DNA of 64,000 nucleotides from Acinetobacter beijerinckii CIP 110307 (lineage in GTDB: Bacteria > Pseudomonadota > Gammaproteobacteria > Pseudomonadales > Moraxellaceae): the NCBI RefSeq assembly GCF_000369005.1, contig NZ_KB849765.1:124001-188000 (forward strand), written 5' to 3'. The position numbers and the translations under genes are program-made. The notes under the pieces were generated by a model that did not search any database, was not told where the DNA came from, and worked only from the letters and a program-made list of their open reading frames with translations. This document shows positions 30,135 to 38,908 of the stretch, piece after piece (positions within the stretch are counted from its first letter, which is position 1; every line of letters starts with the position of its first letter).

Positions 30135-31046
30135 ATGATTGTTCGTGACCAGCCCAGTATTTTTAAAGTTTTATTTTCGTGGCGCGGGACGATTTTACCC
30201 AAAATTTTACCTTCACTTGGCTTTGTCATGCTGATCTCTGCGATTATCGGTGGAGTCGAATATGTCGGACTCTATCGTTTTCCAGAAATCCCTTTAGTTG
30301 GTTTCACTTTAATTGGTGTCGTACTGTCTATTTTCTTGGGGTTTAAAAATACGGCTTGTTACGATCGTTGGTGGGAAGCTCGAAAACTTTGGGGCGTTTT
30401 GATTGCTACATCTCGTCACTTTGATCGTGATTGTCGGGTACTATCACAATCTCGTCGTGAACGAGTGATTCAAAATGTAATTGTATTTGCCAATGTTTTA
30501 CGAGATCGCTTACGTCATCAAACCGCGAATCCAACAGAGTTGACGGAAACAAGTGGTTTAAGCCAACAAGCATTGACTCAACTTTACCAGCAACATAATG
30601 CACCACAATACACTTTGAGCCTGATTCAATGGGAATTATTACAGGCAATGAAAGATGGTGAAATCTCCGACATTATTTATACACAAATGAATCGTCATGT
30701 TGCTGCTTTAAGTGAGATGCAAACAGGTTGTGATCGTATTGCCAACACACCTATTCCTTTTGCTTATTCTGTTTTGTTGAATCGTACAGTGTACTTTTTC
30801 TGTTTCATGCTACCGTTTAGCTTAGGCTCTTTATTGGGTTTAGTAACACCTCTTTTGGTGGGTATTTTGGCTTATACTTTTTTAGGATTAGATGCATTAA
30901 GTTCTGAAATCGAAGAACCTTTCGGTACACAAAGCAACGACCTCCCTTTAGATGCAATGGTGCGTTCAATTGAGATTGAATTACTCAGTACATTAGGAAA
31001 ACCAACACCACCACCAATTCAAGCACAGGATCATAATTTATTGTAA
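30135..31046 (+). CDS. Bestrophin-family (UPF0187) membrane channel protein
   Basis: This 303-residue protein has helix pairs near 25-65 and 215-255, and the family motifs FKNTACYDRWWEARKLWG and LPFSLGSLLGLVTPLLVG. The late segment DALSSEIEEPFGTQSNDLPLD is the bestrophin signature. Prokaryotic homologues form pentameric ion channels, some cation-selective. The gene lies 38 bases after radC and may be cotranscribed, though no functional link is evident. Confidence 0.9.
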   Translation: MIVRDQPSIFKVLFSWRGTILPKILPSLGFVMLISAIIGGVEYVGLYRFPEIPLVGFTLIGVVLSIFLGFKNTACYDRWWEARKLWGVLIATSRHFDRDCRVLSQSRRERVIQNVIVFANVLRDRLRHQTANPTELTETSGLSQQALTQLYQQHNAPQYTLSLIQWELLQAMKDGEISDIIYTQMNRHVAALSEMQTGCDRIANTPIPFAYSVLLNRTVYFFCFMLPFSLGSLLGLVTPLLVGILAYTFLGLDALSSEIEEPFGTQSNDLPLDAMVRSIEIELLSTLGKPTPPPIQAQDHNLL

Positions 31047-31217
31047 ATCATAATTTAAACTTGCAAAACTGAGCATACGCCATATATAGGTCATATGCTC
31101 TGTCCTAGAATTTATGATCAGATAGCCTAAAATTAACAAAACATCCTTTAAAATATTTCTCGATTAAAATATCTTCCCACGCTTTATTGAAAGAAATTAA
31201 AATATTTTAACGAAATA

Positions 31218-32069
31218 TCATCGAAAGCGTTCCCAAATCCCTTTTTGACCTTCTTTCACTCGCGGGGTATTACCCAATTTAATCCATGGCATGTTGTCAC
31301 CATGAAAATCACTACCAATCGAGACAGCCAAACCAAATTGCTCAATCATTCGATCCACCATTTGCCGAGTTGAAGCTGGCTCTATACTGGGCGGCAGCTC
31401 AACTGCATCACCGCCACATTCAGCAAAAAGTTCAATCAAATAACGGATATTCGTCGCTGATAAATCATATCGTGTCGGATGCGCTAAAACGGCGAAACCT
31501 TGGCTGGCATGAATCACATCGATGGTTTCTTTTAATCCAACCCCATCAAACTTAACAAATGCTTTTTTCCCCTCTTTTAGAAATCGATCAAAAGCTTGCT
31601 GAGGACGACTGACAATATTTTTTTCAACCAATGTTTTAGCAATATGAGTCCGAGTTACTCGATCTGCGTGACCATCCACTTGGGCGATTACATTTGGATA
31701 AATATCAAAATCGATACATTTCTCTAATAAGTGACAGATCAACTTTGCACGTTCTGCTCGTATTTTTTTCTGATTTTCAAGCATCGCTCTTATTGGAGAT
31801 TCATCTTGCATATTTAGAGCGATAATATGTACACCATAACTTTTTTTAGTATTTGGTCTTGACCATTGACTAGAGATTTCCACCCCAGAAATGATTTTAA
31901 CATCATGGTCTTGTGCATATTTATTTGCAGAAATCAACCCATCCATTGTGTCATGATCTGTCACAGCAAGCATATGTATTTTTAAGTCAACAGCAGCCTG
32001 TACCAGTTGCTCAGGAGAGAACGTACCGTCTGAAATGAGTGTATGTGTATGTAAATCGACACCGAACAT
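31218..32069 (-). CDS. rnm: PHP-domain phosphoesterase (RNase AM/YciV type)
   Basis: This 283-residue protein has the PHP metal motifs in order: DLHTHTLISDG, VTDHDTMDG, SGVEIS, LAHPTRYD and GSDFHGDN. In E. coli the homologue trims 5' ends of small rRNAs and hydrolyses 3',5'-nucleotide bisphosphates. It is divergent from the yciB and yciI homologues, a grouping with counterparts near the E. coli trp region. Confidence 0.9.
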   Translation of the reverse strand: MFGVDLHTHTLISDGTFSPEQLVQAAVDLKIHMLAVTDHDTMDGLISANKYAQDHDVKIISGVEISSQWSRPNTKKSYGVHIIALNMQDESPIRAMLENQKKIRAERAKLICHLLEKCIDFDIYPNVIAQVDGHADRVTRTHIAKTLVEKNIVSRPQQAFDRFLKEGKKAFVKFDGVGLKETIDVIHASQGFAVLAHPTRYDLSATNIRYLIELFAECGGDAVELPPSIEPASTRQMVDRMIEQFGLAVSIGSDFHGDNMPWIKLGNTPRVKEGQKGIWERFR

Positions 32070-32114
32070 GGTTTGTATTATGCTATCTGACCTATTTCAT
32101 CATCGTACTGTAAC

Positions 32115-32726
32115 ATGAAAGCGTTGCTCGACTATCTTCCAATTATTATCTTCTTTTATTTCTATAAAACCACTGACCCCAAAGATAGTCACCACCCCTT
32201 ATTGGAGCTTGTAGGAAGTGCAGGAAATACTGATCAAAATCATATTCTTGTTGCTACTTGTGCCTTACTTATTTCAACGCTCGTTGTTTATGGTTGCCTA
32301 TTCTTTTTCCAAAAATTTAAATTGGAAAAAATGCAGTGGTTCATCGTTGTCATGTCGATTATTTTTGGTGGAATCACCCTCGTTTTCAGCGACGTGACTT
32401 ACATCAAAATGAAAGCAGTGATTATCAATGTGGGAATTGGAATAGGTTTCTTGGTAACACCATTATTTAATAAAGAGCGTATGCCGATTATTAAAAAACT
32501 TTTAGGCTCTTTACTTGAACTGAGTCCTCAGGGTTGGATGCGTTTAAACTGGGCATGGTGTGGTCAATTCTTTTTACTTGCAGGCTTACATTTCTTCTTT
32601 GGCTTTGTCTTTATGCAAGGAAAATATTGGGGCGAATTCACGGCTTTTGGCGATATTATCGTTTCTATCAGTTACCTAGCTGCTATACTGTTCTTCTTAA
32701 GAAAGCATTTTAAAACCACTGACTAG
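32115..32726 (+). CDS. yciB: Inner-membrane septation protein A (YciB/IspZ)
   Basis: This 203-residue polytopic protein has five to six helices. It begins MKALLDYLPIIIFFYFYKTTD and carries the family signatures FKMKAVIIN-type (here YIKMKAVIINVGIGIGFLVTPLFNK) and LNWAWCGQFFLLAG. Family members affect envelope integrity and septum-linked wall synthesis. It is first in a likely operon with the YciI protein (25 bases) and the coiled-coil protein. Confidence 0.93.
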   Translation: MKALLDYLPIIIFFYFYKTTDPKDSHHPLLELVGSAGNTDQNHILVATCALLISTLVVYGCLFFFQKFKLEKMQWFIVVMSIIFGGITLVFSDVTYIKMKAVIINVGIGIGFLVTPLFNKERMPIIKKLLGSLLELSPQGWMRLNWAWCGQFFLLAGLHFFFGFVFMQGKYWGEFTAFGDIIVSISYLAAILFFLRKHFKTTD

Positions 32727-32751
32727 AATTTTGATTTATTGAGCTGCTGCT

Positions 32752-33054
32752 ATGCCCTATTTTGTGCTGACTTGTACTGATCGTGAAGGTACTTTGGAAA
32801 AACGTTTAGCGATTCGCCCACAACATATTGAACGATTACAGAAATTAGATGATGAAGGACGTTTAATTGCTGCGGGTGCTCATCCAGTTGATCCAAACAA
32901 TCCTCAAGCAGGCTTTATCGGCAGTACAATCATTGTTGAATTCGATAGTCGTGAAGCACTCGATGCGTGGATTCAAGAGGAACCATTCTTGATCCAAGGG
33001 ATTTATGCAAATATTGAAGTAAAACCGTTCAACAAAGCTTTTCCAAAAGGATAA
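32752..33054 (+). CDS. YciI family protein
   Basis: This 100-residue ferredoxin-like fold protein shows RPQHIERLQKLDDEGRLIAAGAHP, with the conserved His and the Asp of the putative active site, and GSTIIVEFDSREALDAWIQEEPF. The biological reaction of stand-alone YciI proteins is unknown. The stop is only 3 bases before the next start, so translation is coupled. Confidence 0.92.
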   Translation: MPYFVLTCTDREGTLEKRLAIRPQHIERLQKLDDEGRLIAAGAHPVDPNNPQAGFIGSTIIVEFDSREALDAWIQEEPFLIQGIYANIEVKPFNKAFPKG

Positions 33055-33057
33055 GTC

Positions 33058-33501
33058 ATGCACATTGTAGTTAAAAGCCTCTTTGCTTTATGTTTAATTA
33101 GTTCTACAGCATGGGCAGTTGAACCTACCACGCCAATCACAACGACGTCTCAAGCAGCAACACCACAACAAAAATTGACAACTGCTACGACTACAACAGT
33201 TAAGCCGTTAACCGCTGAACAAATCGCCAAAGCGAAACAACAGCAAGATGCGAAGGTAAAGGCGTTAGTGCAAGATCAAGCGAGCCGTTTAAAGCAACTC
33301 GAACGCGCCAACCTTGAAGCATTGTCTCAAAATCAAGAATTACAGTTAAAAAATGATAATTTAACTGTTCAAATTCAAGTATTACAAAGTGAGCGTAGCG
33401 CGCAAATGTTTTTATATGGCGCAATGACAATTGCTGTTGGTGTGATTCTTGGTTTTCTTATTGCCAGTTATATTCACACTAAACGTCGTCGCCAGTGGTA
33501 A
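33058..33501 (+). CDS. Secreted coiled-coil protein with a C-terminal membrane anchor (YgiM-like tail)
   Basis: This 147-residue protein has a signal peptide (about 1-20, ending AWA), a Thr/Gln-rich linker (21-60) and a coiled coil (about 60-115). One C-terminal helix follows (about 119-138) and a basic end KRRRQW. The coiled coil plus tail resembles the C-terminal half of SH3-domain proteins of the YgiM type, but no SH3 domain is present. It is in a tight operon with the YciI gene, and mnmC starts 18 bases later. Confidence 0.75.
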   Translation: MHIVVKSLFALCLISSTAWAVEPTTPITTTSQAATPQQKLTTATTTTVKPLTAEQIAKAKQQQDAKVKALVQDQASRLKQLERANLEALSQNQELQLKNDNLTVQIQVLQSERSAQMFLYGAMTIAVGVILGFLIASYIHTKRRRQW

Positions 33502-33518
33502 AACACAAGCTTTAATTT

Positions 33519-35417
33519 ATGCCTTACTCCTCAAAAATCCAAACAGCCGAATTAGACTGGGAATTTATCGATGGTATCGAGATTCCCATTTCTAAGCAGT
33601 TTGGTGATGTCTACTTTTCCAAAGATAACGGTCTACTCGAAACTCGTCACGTTTTTTTAAATGGAAATGATTTATCTGAGCGGCTGTCACAACTCAATGA
33701 CTATCAATACTTTTGTGTTGGTGAGACAGGATTTGGTACAGGTTTAAATATTTTAACCCTGTGGCAACTTTGGCAACAGGTTCGGCCTAATAATCATAGT
33801 CATTTACATGTTGTTAGCGTTGAAAAATTCCCATTAAGCAGAACAGATCTCATTCGTGCACTCAATGTTTGGTCTGAACTAAAACCTCTATCTGATCAAT
33901 TACTTGAACAATATCCTCTAGCGATCGCAGGCTGTCATCGTCTTAGCTTTCCTGACGAAAGATTCAGTATTGATTTATGGTTAGGTGATGCACAAGATAT
34001 TTTTCCAAGTATCCCTAAAACACAAGCCGTTAATGCATGGTTTCTCGATGGTTTTGCGCCATCCTGTAATCCTGACATGTGGCAACAAAATGTCTTGAAT
34101 CACATTGTGAAATTATCTGATTTTGGAACCACTTTCGCTTCATTTAGTGTTGCGGGTGTATTGAAACGTGGATTAAAACAACACGGTATTCAAATCAGTC
34201 GACCTCGTGGTTTCGGGCATAAACGTGAAATGCTGAAAGCCATTTGGTTAGATACCTCACCCACAACATATGACCTAGCTGATGCAGAACAAAATCATGT
34301 AAGGTCACAATCTGTCTTGAAACCAGTACAACGTCAAATTGCGATTATTGGCGCTGGAATCGCGGGTTTAAGCTCAGCATGGGCATTTGCTCAACGTGGT
34401 CATCAAGTAACGGTTTATGAGCAAAATGAGCCTCTCTCAGGCGCATCAGGTAATCCTCTAGCCTTACTTAACCCCAAGCTGTGTTCAATTGAACAGGCAC
34501 ACGAACATTTGATGACTTTGAGCTGGCAACATGCCTTGAATTTTTATTCAAGCTTTAAGGCTTTTCGCTCCATTCAAGTTCAGCAACTGGCATTAAAGAA
34601 TGCAGAGGAATTGCTCGACTTAGTTGAACAATATCCTACAGCCGTTTTATCTGCTCAAGATCAGCAAGATACGACACCTGAAACGAGCTATCCAAGTTTA
34701 ACGCTACGTCAAGCAGGTGCTGTTTCTCCGCAGCAACTACGTGATGAGATTTTGCAGCATCCAAATATCAAAATCGAAAGAGCAAAAATTTCACGTTTAA
34801 ATAATGATGGAAATCAAACCGAGCTTTGGCAAGAACAACAACTCATCTCAACCGCAGATGATGTGATTGTCTGTTGCGCTAAGCAAAGCGCGGAACTATT
34901 TGAAAACTACCCTGTATTAAAACCAATTCGTGGACAAGTCAGCTGGGTTGAGAATCGCAAACAACCGTTAGCTTTGGACCAAGCATTTAGCTATGGCGGT
35001 TATTGCATGCAGCTTGACTCATCACATTTAATCCTAGGTGCTTCTTTTTATCCAAATCGAGAAGATACGGATCTATTAAAGGAAGATCATGTGCATAACT
35101 ATGATCTTATCCACAGCGTCTTTCCTGAATATGCACAACAGCTTCCCTCGGTAGACTCATGGCAAGGAAGAGCATCGGTACGCGCTCAAAGCTTGGATTA
35201 CTTTCCTTTAGTTGGAAAAATGCAAAATCATGAGCGAATTTATACCTTTGCAGGCTTAGGCTCTAAAGGTTTTTTATTTGCACCACTGTGCAGTGAGATT
35301 TTGGCCGCTTTGGTTTTAGGGGAACTTTGTCCAATTCCACAGCGTTTATTAGATAAACTGAATCCGCAACGTTTTCAAAAGAAAGTAAAAATTAAAAAGC
35401 CGTATTTTTCAGGTTAA
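33519..35417 (+). CDS. mnmC: Bifunctional tRNA 5-methylaminomethyl-2-thiouridine biosynthesis protein MnmC
   Basis: This 632-residue protein has an N-terminal SAM methyltransferase domain (about 1-245; GETGFGTGLN, then WFLDGFAPSCNPDMW). A C-terminal FAD oxidoreductase domain (about 270-625) shows the dinucleotide motif IIGAGIAGLSSAWAFA. It turns cmnm5U34 into mnm5U34 in the tRNA wobble position in two steps. Size is normal for the fused enzyme. A bidirectional terminator follows. Confidence 0.96.
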   Translation: MPYSSKIQTAELDWEFIDGIEIPISKQFGDVYFSKDNGLLETRHVFLNGNDLSERLSQLNDYQYFCVGETGFGTGLNILTLWQLWQQVRPNNHSHLHVVSVEKFPLSRTDLIRALNVWSELKPLSDQLLEQYPLAIAGCHRLSFPDERFSIDLWLGDAQDIFPSIPKTQAVNAWFLDGFAPSCNPDMWQQNVLNHIVKLSDFGTTFASFSVAGVLKRGLKQHGIQISRPRGFGHKREMLKAIWLDTSPTTYDLADAEQNHVRSQSVLKPVQRQIAIIGAGIAGLSSAWAFAQRGHQVTVYEQNEPLSGASGNPLALLNPKLCSIEQAHEHLMTLSWQHALNFYSSFKAFRSIQVQQLALKNAEELLDLVEQYPTAVLSAQDQQDTTPETSYPSLTLRQAGAVSPQQLRDEILQHPNIKIERAKISRLNNDGNQTELWQEQQLISTADDVIVCCAKQSAELFENYPVLKPIRGQVSWVENRKQPLALDQAFSYGGYCMQLDSSHLILGASFYPNREDTDLLKEDHVHNYDLIHSVFPEYAQQLPSVDSWQGRASVRAQSLDYFPLVGKMQNHERIYTFAGLGSKGFLFAPLCSEILAALVLGELCPIPQRLLDKLNPQRFQKKVKIKKPYFSG

Positions 35418-35454
35418 CTCATTATTTTCATCATTATGATTATTTTATTTTTTA

Positions 35455-35489
35455 ATTTGCCAAAATACTGAGTATTTTGGCAAATTTTT
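35455..35489. terminator. Bidirectional terminator between mnmC and the rhodanese gene
   Basis: Fifteen-base arms around ccaaaatact/agtattttgg with a T-run after it, 37 bases past mnmC and 8 before the convergent stop. Confidence 0.8.
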
Positions 35490-35496
35490 GGGTCAT

Positions 35497-35811
35497 TTAA
35501 GCACCTTGTTCTAAAGGCAAGCCAGCATCACGTGCTGCACGTGTGCCACCCATTAATACGACATATTCACGAGAACCATCGATACCGTCTAAAAGTTCTG
35601 CTGCTCGAGGTGCTTTACTTCCACCACCACATAAAATATAAATCGGCTGATCCGCTGCAACTTGAGTCAAACTATCCGCATTGATATCAGCAATAGGACG
35701 ATTGATTGCCCCTTTGACATGAGCCTCTGCATACGCTTTGGTATCTCGGACATCCCAAATAACAGCATCCTTTGGGAACTCAAATGTTGTAATTTCTTGT
35801 TTACGGATCAT
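35497..35811 (-). CDS. Single-domain rhodanese-like sulfurtransferase
   Basis: This 104-residue protein is one rhodanese domain: VIWDVRDTKAYAEAHVKGAINRP, with an active-site loop starting at Cys in YILCGGGSKAPRAAELL. The loop differs from the CRxGxRS form of GlpE. The ATG at 35811 is chosen because AAGGAG lies 7 bases upstream; a longer frame adds nine residues without a ribosome site. It may act in sulfur relay. It diverges from the YajQ-family gene. Confidence 0.87.
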   Translation of the reverse strand: MIRKQEITTFEFPKDAVIWDVRDTKAYAEAHVKGAINRPIADINADSLTQVAADQPIYILCGGGSKAPRAAELLDGIDGSREYVVLMGGTRAARDAGLPLEQGA

Positions 35812-35901
35812 TGTGCACTCCTTTGATGTAAACAACACTTGGCAAATGAAGAAAACCCCCTTAGCATCTCAGATATTCTTTCCCTTTGTAAAGGTCTAAC
35901 C

Positions 35902-36390
35902 ATGCCTTCTTTTGATATTGTTTCTGAATTAGAGTTATTTGAAGTCAATCATGCTGTACAAAATACAGAAAAAGAGATTGCAACTCGTTTTGACTTCCGC
36001 GGACAAGATGTTTCGATTGAGCTAAATGAAAAAAATAAAGAAATCAAGATCTCGACTGAAAGCGACTTCCAATGTGAACAAGTCTATTCAATGCTTGAAA
36101 ATCATTTCTTTAAACGCAAAATTGATATTCAAGCCTTAGATCCACAAAAAGCAACGGCTTCGGGTAAAAATGTAGTGCAAGTGATCAAACTCAAAGACGG
36201 ACTTGACTCTGATACCGCAAAAAAAATTAATAAAGCCATTAAAGAAAGTGGCATCAAAGCGCAATCTTCTATTCAAGGAGACAAAATCCGTGTCACGGAT
36301 AAAAAGCGCGATACACTGCAACAAGTAATGAACTTTTTACGTGAACAGCAATTTGGTCTACCACTCCAATTTAATAACTTCAAAGACTAA
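35902..36390 (+). CDS. YajQ family nucleotide-binding protein
   Basis: This 162-residue protein starts MPSFDIVSELELFEVNHAVQN and carries TRFDFRGQDVSIELNEKNKEI, both hallmarks of YajQ. Members bind cyclic-di-GMP or tRNA in some species and act as regulators. The ATG at 35902 gives the family start and length. An upstream in-frame ATG at 35839 would add 21 residues with no family match. It is followed 14 bases later by a hotdog-fold gene. Confidence 0.93.
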   Translation: MPSFDIVSELELFEVNHAVQNTEKEIATRFDFRGQDVSIELNEKNKEIKISTESDFQCEQVYSMLENHFFKRKIDIQALDPQKATASGKNVVQVIKLKDGLDSDTAKKINKAIKESGIKAQSSIQGDKIRVTDKKRDTLQQVMNFLREQQFGLPLQFNNFKD

Positions 36391-36404
36391 GCAATAGGTT
36401 CACT

Positions 36405-36899
36405 ATGGCAAAAGATAACCGTCTTTATACGCTGGTTAAAACCACTTCTAAATTTCCCAAAGGTATTCGTAGCACGCTGTGGAGCAAAGCTTTTGGGCGT
36501 ATTGTTCCAATGGTGGGAACTGCGAATATTCGCTATTTAGAAGTTGATAAAGATCATGTGACTGTACGCATTGAAAACCAACATAATATGCAAAACCATA
36601 TTAAAGGCGTTCATGCGGCAGCGATGGCGTTATTGGCTGAAACGGCAACGGGCTTTTTAACAGTTTTACATATTCCAGATGATCGAATTTTATTAATTAA
36701 ATCATTACATGTAGATTATTTAAAAGTTGCACAAGGTGGTTTAACGGCAACAGCAACATTATCAGCCGATCAACAAAAGTTTATCGCTGACAATGAAAAA
36801 GGCGAGTTATTGATTCCGGTGACCGTTATTGATGATTCTGGCAATGAGCCCATCCAATGCCAAATGCTTTGGGCATGGTTACCAAAACGTAAAAAATAG
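36405..36899 (+). CDS. DUF4442 hotdog-fold protein (putative thioesterase)
   Basis: This 164-residue hotdog-fold protein shows the long helix and strand layout around HAAAMALLAETATGFLTVLHIPD and PCQMLWAW-like end (QCQMLWAWLPKRKK). It falls with PaaI/DUF4442 acyl-thioesterase-like proteins. Substrate is unknown. It is probably cotranscribed with the YajQ-family gene. Confidence 0.85.
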   Translation: MAKDNRLYTLVKTTSKFPKGIRSTLWSKAFGRIVPMVGTANIRYLEVDKDHVTVRIENQHNMQNHIKGVHAAAMALLAETATGFLTVLHIPDDRILLIKSLHVDYLKVAQGGLTATATLSADQQKFIADNEKGELLIPVTVIDDSGNEPIQCQMLWAWLPKRKK

Positions 36900-36932
36900 T
36901 CACTGATCTAAACTTCTTTGAGATTAGTTTTC

Positions 36933-36968
36933 AGCCCAAGATAAATACACTTGTGTTTCTTGGGCTTT
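36933..36968 (+). terminator. Terminator after the DUF4442 gene
   Basis: Nine-base arms agcccaaga and tcttgggct around a 16-base, partly paired loop, followed by TTTT. It also contains the GTG of the longer frame of the next gene, arguing against that start. Confidence 0.7.
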
Positions 36969-36973
36969 TTATT

Positions 36974-37468
36974 ATGAAAAAAATTTATTTTATTCCAATT
37001 GTACTCTTTGCAACAGCTCTTAGCGCCTGTACCTCACTTCCCTCAAACACTCGTCACATCCATTCATCAGAACTAACAAATACAAGTAATCTCTCTGAAC
37101 AAAATAAGAAAATTGTGGTTGATTTCTATGAAGGTGTTTTTTTAAAACATCAAGTTGCAGCATACGCAGATCGCTATATTGGTGATCAATATATTCAACA
37201 TAATCCGAATGTACCTGATGGTAAGATGCCTTTTGTAAACTTCTTTACCCAAAAATTTAACCATAACCCTCAGGCAAAAAATGTCATCAAGAAAGCACTT
37301 GCTGAAGGAGATTTAGTCGTTCTCCACGTGCATTCTACAGAAAATGACAGTGATCGAGGCAGAGCGATTATTGATATATTCCGTGTGGAAAATGGCAAAA
37401 TTGTAGAGCACTGGGATGTGATACAAAATATTCCTGAAAAGAGTCAGAACTCAAATACTATGTTCTAA
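36974..37468 (+). CDS. SnoaL-like (NTF2-fold) lipoprotein
   Basis: This 164-residue protein begins with a lipoprotein signal (MKKIYFIPIVLFATALSAC, LSAC lipobox, Cys19). The rest fits the SnoaL-like NTF2 fold: IVVDFYEGVFLKHQVAAYADRYIGDQYIQHNPNVPDG, then FRVENGKIVEHWDVIQ. Such proteins bind or isomerise small ligands, and some are quorum or stress accessory proteins. No substrate can be inferred. The start at 36974 is preferred because the longer frame begins inside a terminator. Confidence 0.85.
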   Translation: MKKIYFIPIVLFATALSACTSLPSNTRHIHSSELTNTSNLSEQNKKIVVDFYEGVFLKHQVAAYADRYIGDQYIQHNPNVPDGKMPFVNFFTQKFNHNPQAKNVIKKALAEGDLVVLHVHSTENDSDRGRAIIDIFRVENGKIVEHWDVIQNIPEKSQNSNTMF

Positions 37469-37482
37469 ATAGCACACAAAAA

Positions 37483-37510
37483 ATAAAGCCCAAACTGATT
37501 TGGGCTTTAT
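37483..37510. terminator. Bidirectional terminator between the SnoaL lipoprotein and msrC
   Basis: Perfect 12-base arms (ataaagcccaaa and its complement) around a ctga loop, 15 bases past one stop and 12 from the other. Confidence 0.88.
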
Positions 37511-37521
37511 ACTTAAAATAC

Positions 37522-38001
37522 TTAAATAAATTTTTCAATCATCAGCATCAACTGCTGTAAATATTCCGCATCAACTTCATCGAATTGATTCAGCTCATCA
37601 CTATCAATATCTAAAACTCCAACACAGTCGCCATTGCTCATTATCGGTAGCACAATCTCCGATTTTGAGGCAGAACTACAGGTAATATGTCCTAGGAACT
37701 GATCCACATCTGGCACAATAATTATTTGCTGCTGTTGCCATGCAGTACCACAGACACCACGACCTTTAGCAATACGTGTACAAGCAATTGGGCCTTGGAA
37801 TGGCCCTAAAACTAATTCATTGTCTTTGACTAGATAAAAGCCAATCCAAAACCAGTCAAACTGCTGTTTCAATGCCGCGCAGATATTTGCAAGATTTGCA
37901 ATCATATCTGTTTCATCTTCGATGATTGCCTGTATCTGAGGAAGAATACTTTGATATTGATCAGCTTTATGCCCTTGCTGTAAAACTAACTCTTCAGCCA
38001 T
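37522..38001 (-). CDS. msrC: Free methionine-(R)-sulfoxide reductase
   Basis: This 159-residue GAF-domain enzyme reduces free L-methionine-(R)-sulfoxide. All three cysteines of the E. coli enzyme are present in ACTRI, RGVCGTAW and HITCSSASKSE, and the acidic end of the pocket is in GVLDIDSDE. The ATG at 38001 is chosen; the longer frame would start at TTG. It is the last of a run of minus-strand genes (hydrolase, trxC, thioesterase, msrC). Confidence 0.9.
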   Translation of the reverse strand: MAEELVLQQGHKADQYQSILPQIQAIIEDETDMIANLANICAALKQQFDWFWIGFYLVKDNELVLGPFQGPIACTRIAKGRGVCGTAWQQQQIIIVPDVDQFLGHITCSSASKSEIVLPIMSNGDCVGVLDIDSDELNQFDEVDAEYLQQLMLMIEKFI

Positions 38002-38055
38002 TTTTTTAGTCCGAATTAATTGTGTTGATACAGGCGATTTAGAATACAACTAAGC

Positions 38056-38472
38056 TTATAGGCTTGCTGCAAATGTTTGCCTAATCTCTTCTGAGATCAA
38101 TCGTTTCTTACCATTCACATCCACCGCAACAAAAGTAAATACTCCAGCTGTGATGCGAACAGGATCACGAGAGTTATCATGACTATTCCAAACTTCAATT
38201 TGCACTTGAACAGACGAATTACCAACTTTTAAAATTTTGGTATAACAACTAATGACATTACCGACTTTTACAGGCACAAGAAAAGTCATCTCATTAATTG
38301 CAATCGTTGCACAACGACCTTTACTAAAACGTTCAACATGAATCGCGCCAGCTAAATCCATCTGTGAAACAATCCATCCACCAAAAACATCACCGCTCCA
38401 GTTCGTGTCTGCTGGCATTGCGATATTTTGTAAAGATAAAATCCCTTCAGGATGGTTTGAACGTTCGGTCAT
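38056..38472 (-). CDS. Acyl-CoA thioesterase (YciA-like hotdog)
   Basis: This 138-residue hotdog protein carries the motif MPADTNWSGDVFGGWIVSQMDLAGAIHV, with the catalytic Asp in the acyl-CoA thioesterase pattern, and a conserved C-terminal tail. It should hydrolyse medium- or long-chain acyl-CoA. It starts 1 base after the trxC stop, so it is translationally linked to trxC. Confidence 0.92.
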   Translation of the reverse strand: MTERSNHPEGILSLQNIAMPADTNWSGDVFGGWIVSQMDLAGAIHVERFSKGRCATIAINEMTFLVPVKVGNVISCYTKILKVGNSSVQVQIEVWNSHDNSRDPVRITAGVFTFVAVDVNGKKRLISEEIRQTFAASL

Positions 38473-38473
38473 G

Positions 38474-38908
38474 TTAATGTCCTTGCTGCTGTAATTGCTG
38501 ATCTAACCACTGCTGTAATTCTGGTGCACGTAATGCCCCACTGATACGTGCCAACTCAGTAGTTTTATTCATTAACACCAAAGTTGGAATGCTTCGGACA
38601 TTAAATGCTGCACTTAGGCGAGGATTTGCTTCAGTATCAATTTTAGCGAAAATCACATAAGGATTTTGCTTTGCAACCTGAGCAAAATGTGGTGCCATCA
38701 TCTTACAAGGACCACACCATTCCGCCCATAAATCAATCAAGACAGGTAAGTCAGAATGACTCATAAAATTACTAAAATTTTGTTCGTTTAATTCAATGGC
38801 AGCTAATGGCAATAATGGTTGATGGCATTGTCCACAATTTGGATGAATTGACAGTTTTTCTTCAGGTACACGATTTTTTGCACCGCATGACGAACAGACA
38901 ATAATCAT
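38474..38908 (-). CDS. trxC: Thioredoxin 2 with N-terminal zinc domain
   Basis: This 144-residue thioredoxin has the TrxC-type zinc ribbon: CSSCGAKNRVPE and CGQCHQP. The classical active site WCGPCKMM follows, and the cis-proline is in SIPTLVLM. TrxC is oxidative-stress induced in E. coli. It reduces protein disulfides, consistent with its place near msrC. It starts immediately after the hydrolase stop (0-base gap). Confidence 0.95.
   Translation of the reverse strand: MIIVCSSCGAKNRVPEEKLSIHPNCGQCHQPLLPLAAIELNEQNFSNFMSHSDLPVLIDLWAEWCGPCKMMAPHFAQVAKQNPYVIFAKIDTEANPRLSAAFNVRSIPTLVLMNKTTELARISGALRAPELQQWLDQQLQQQGH

Noticed and set aside
31071..31100. Hairpin gagcata...tatgctc after the bestrophin gene
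   Set aside because: Arms are only seven bases around a 16-base loop and no U-run follows; too weak to call a terminator.
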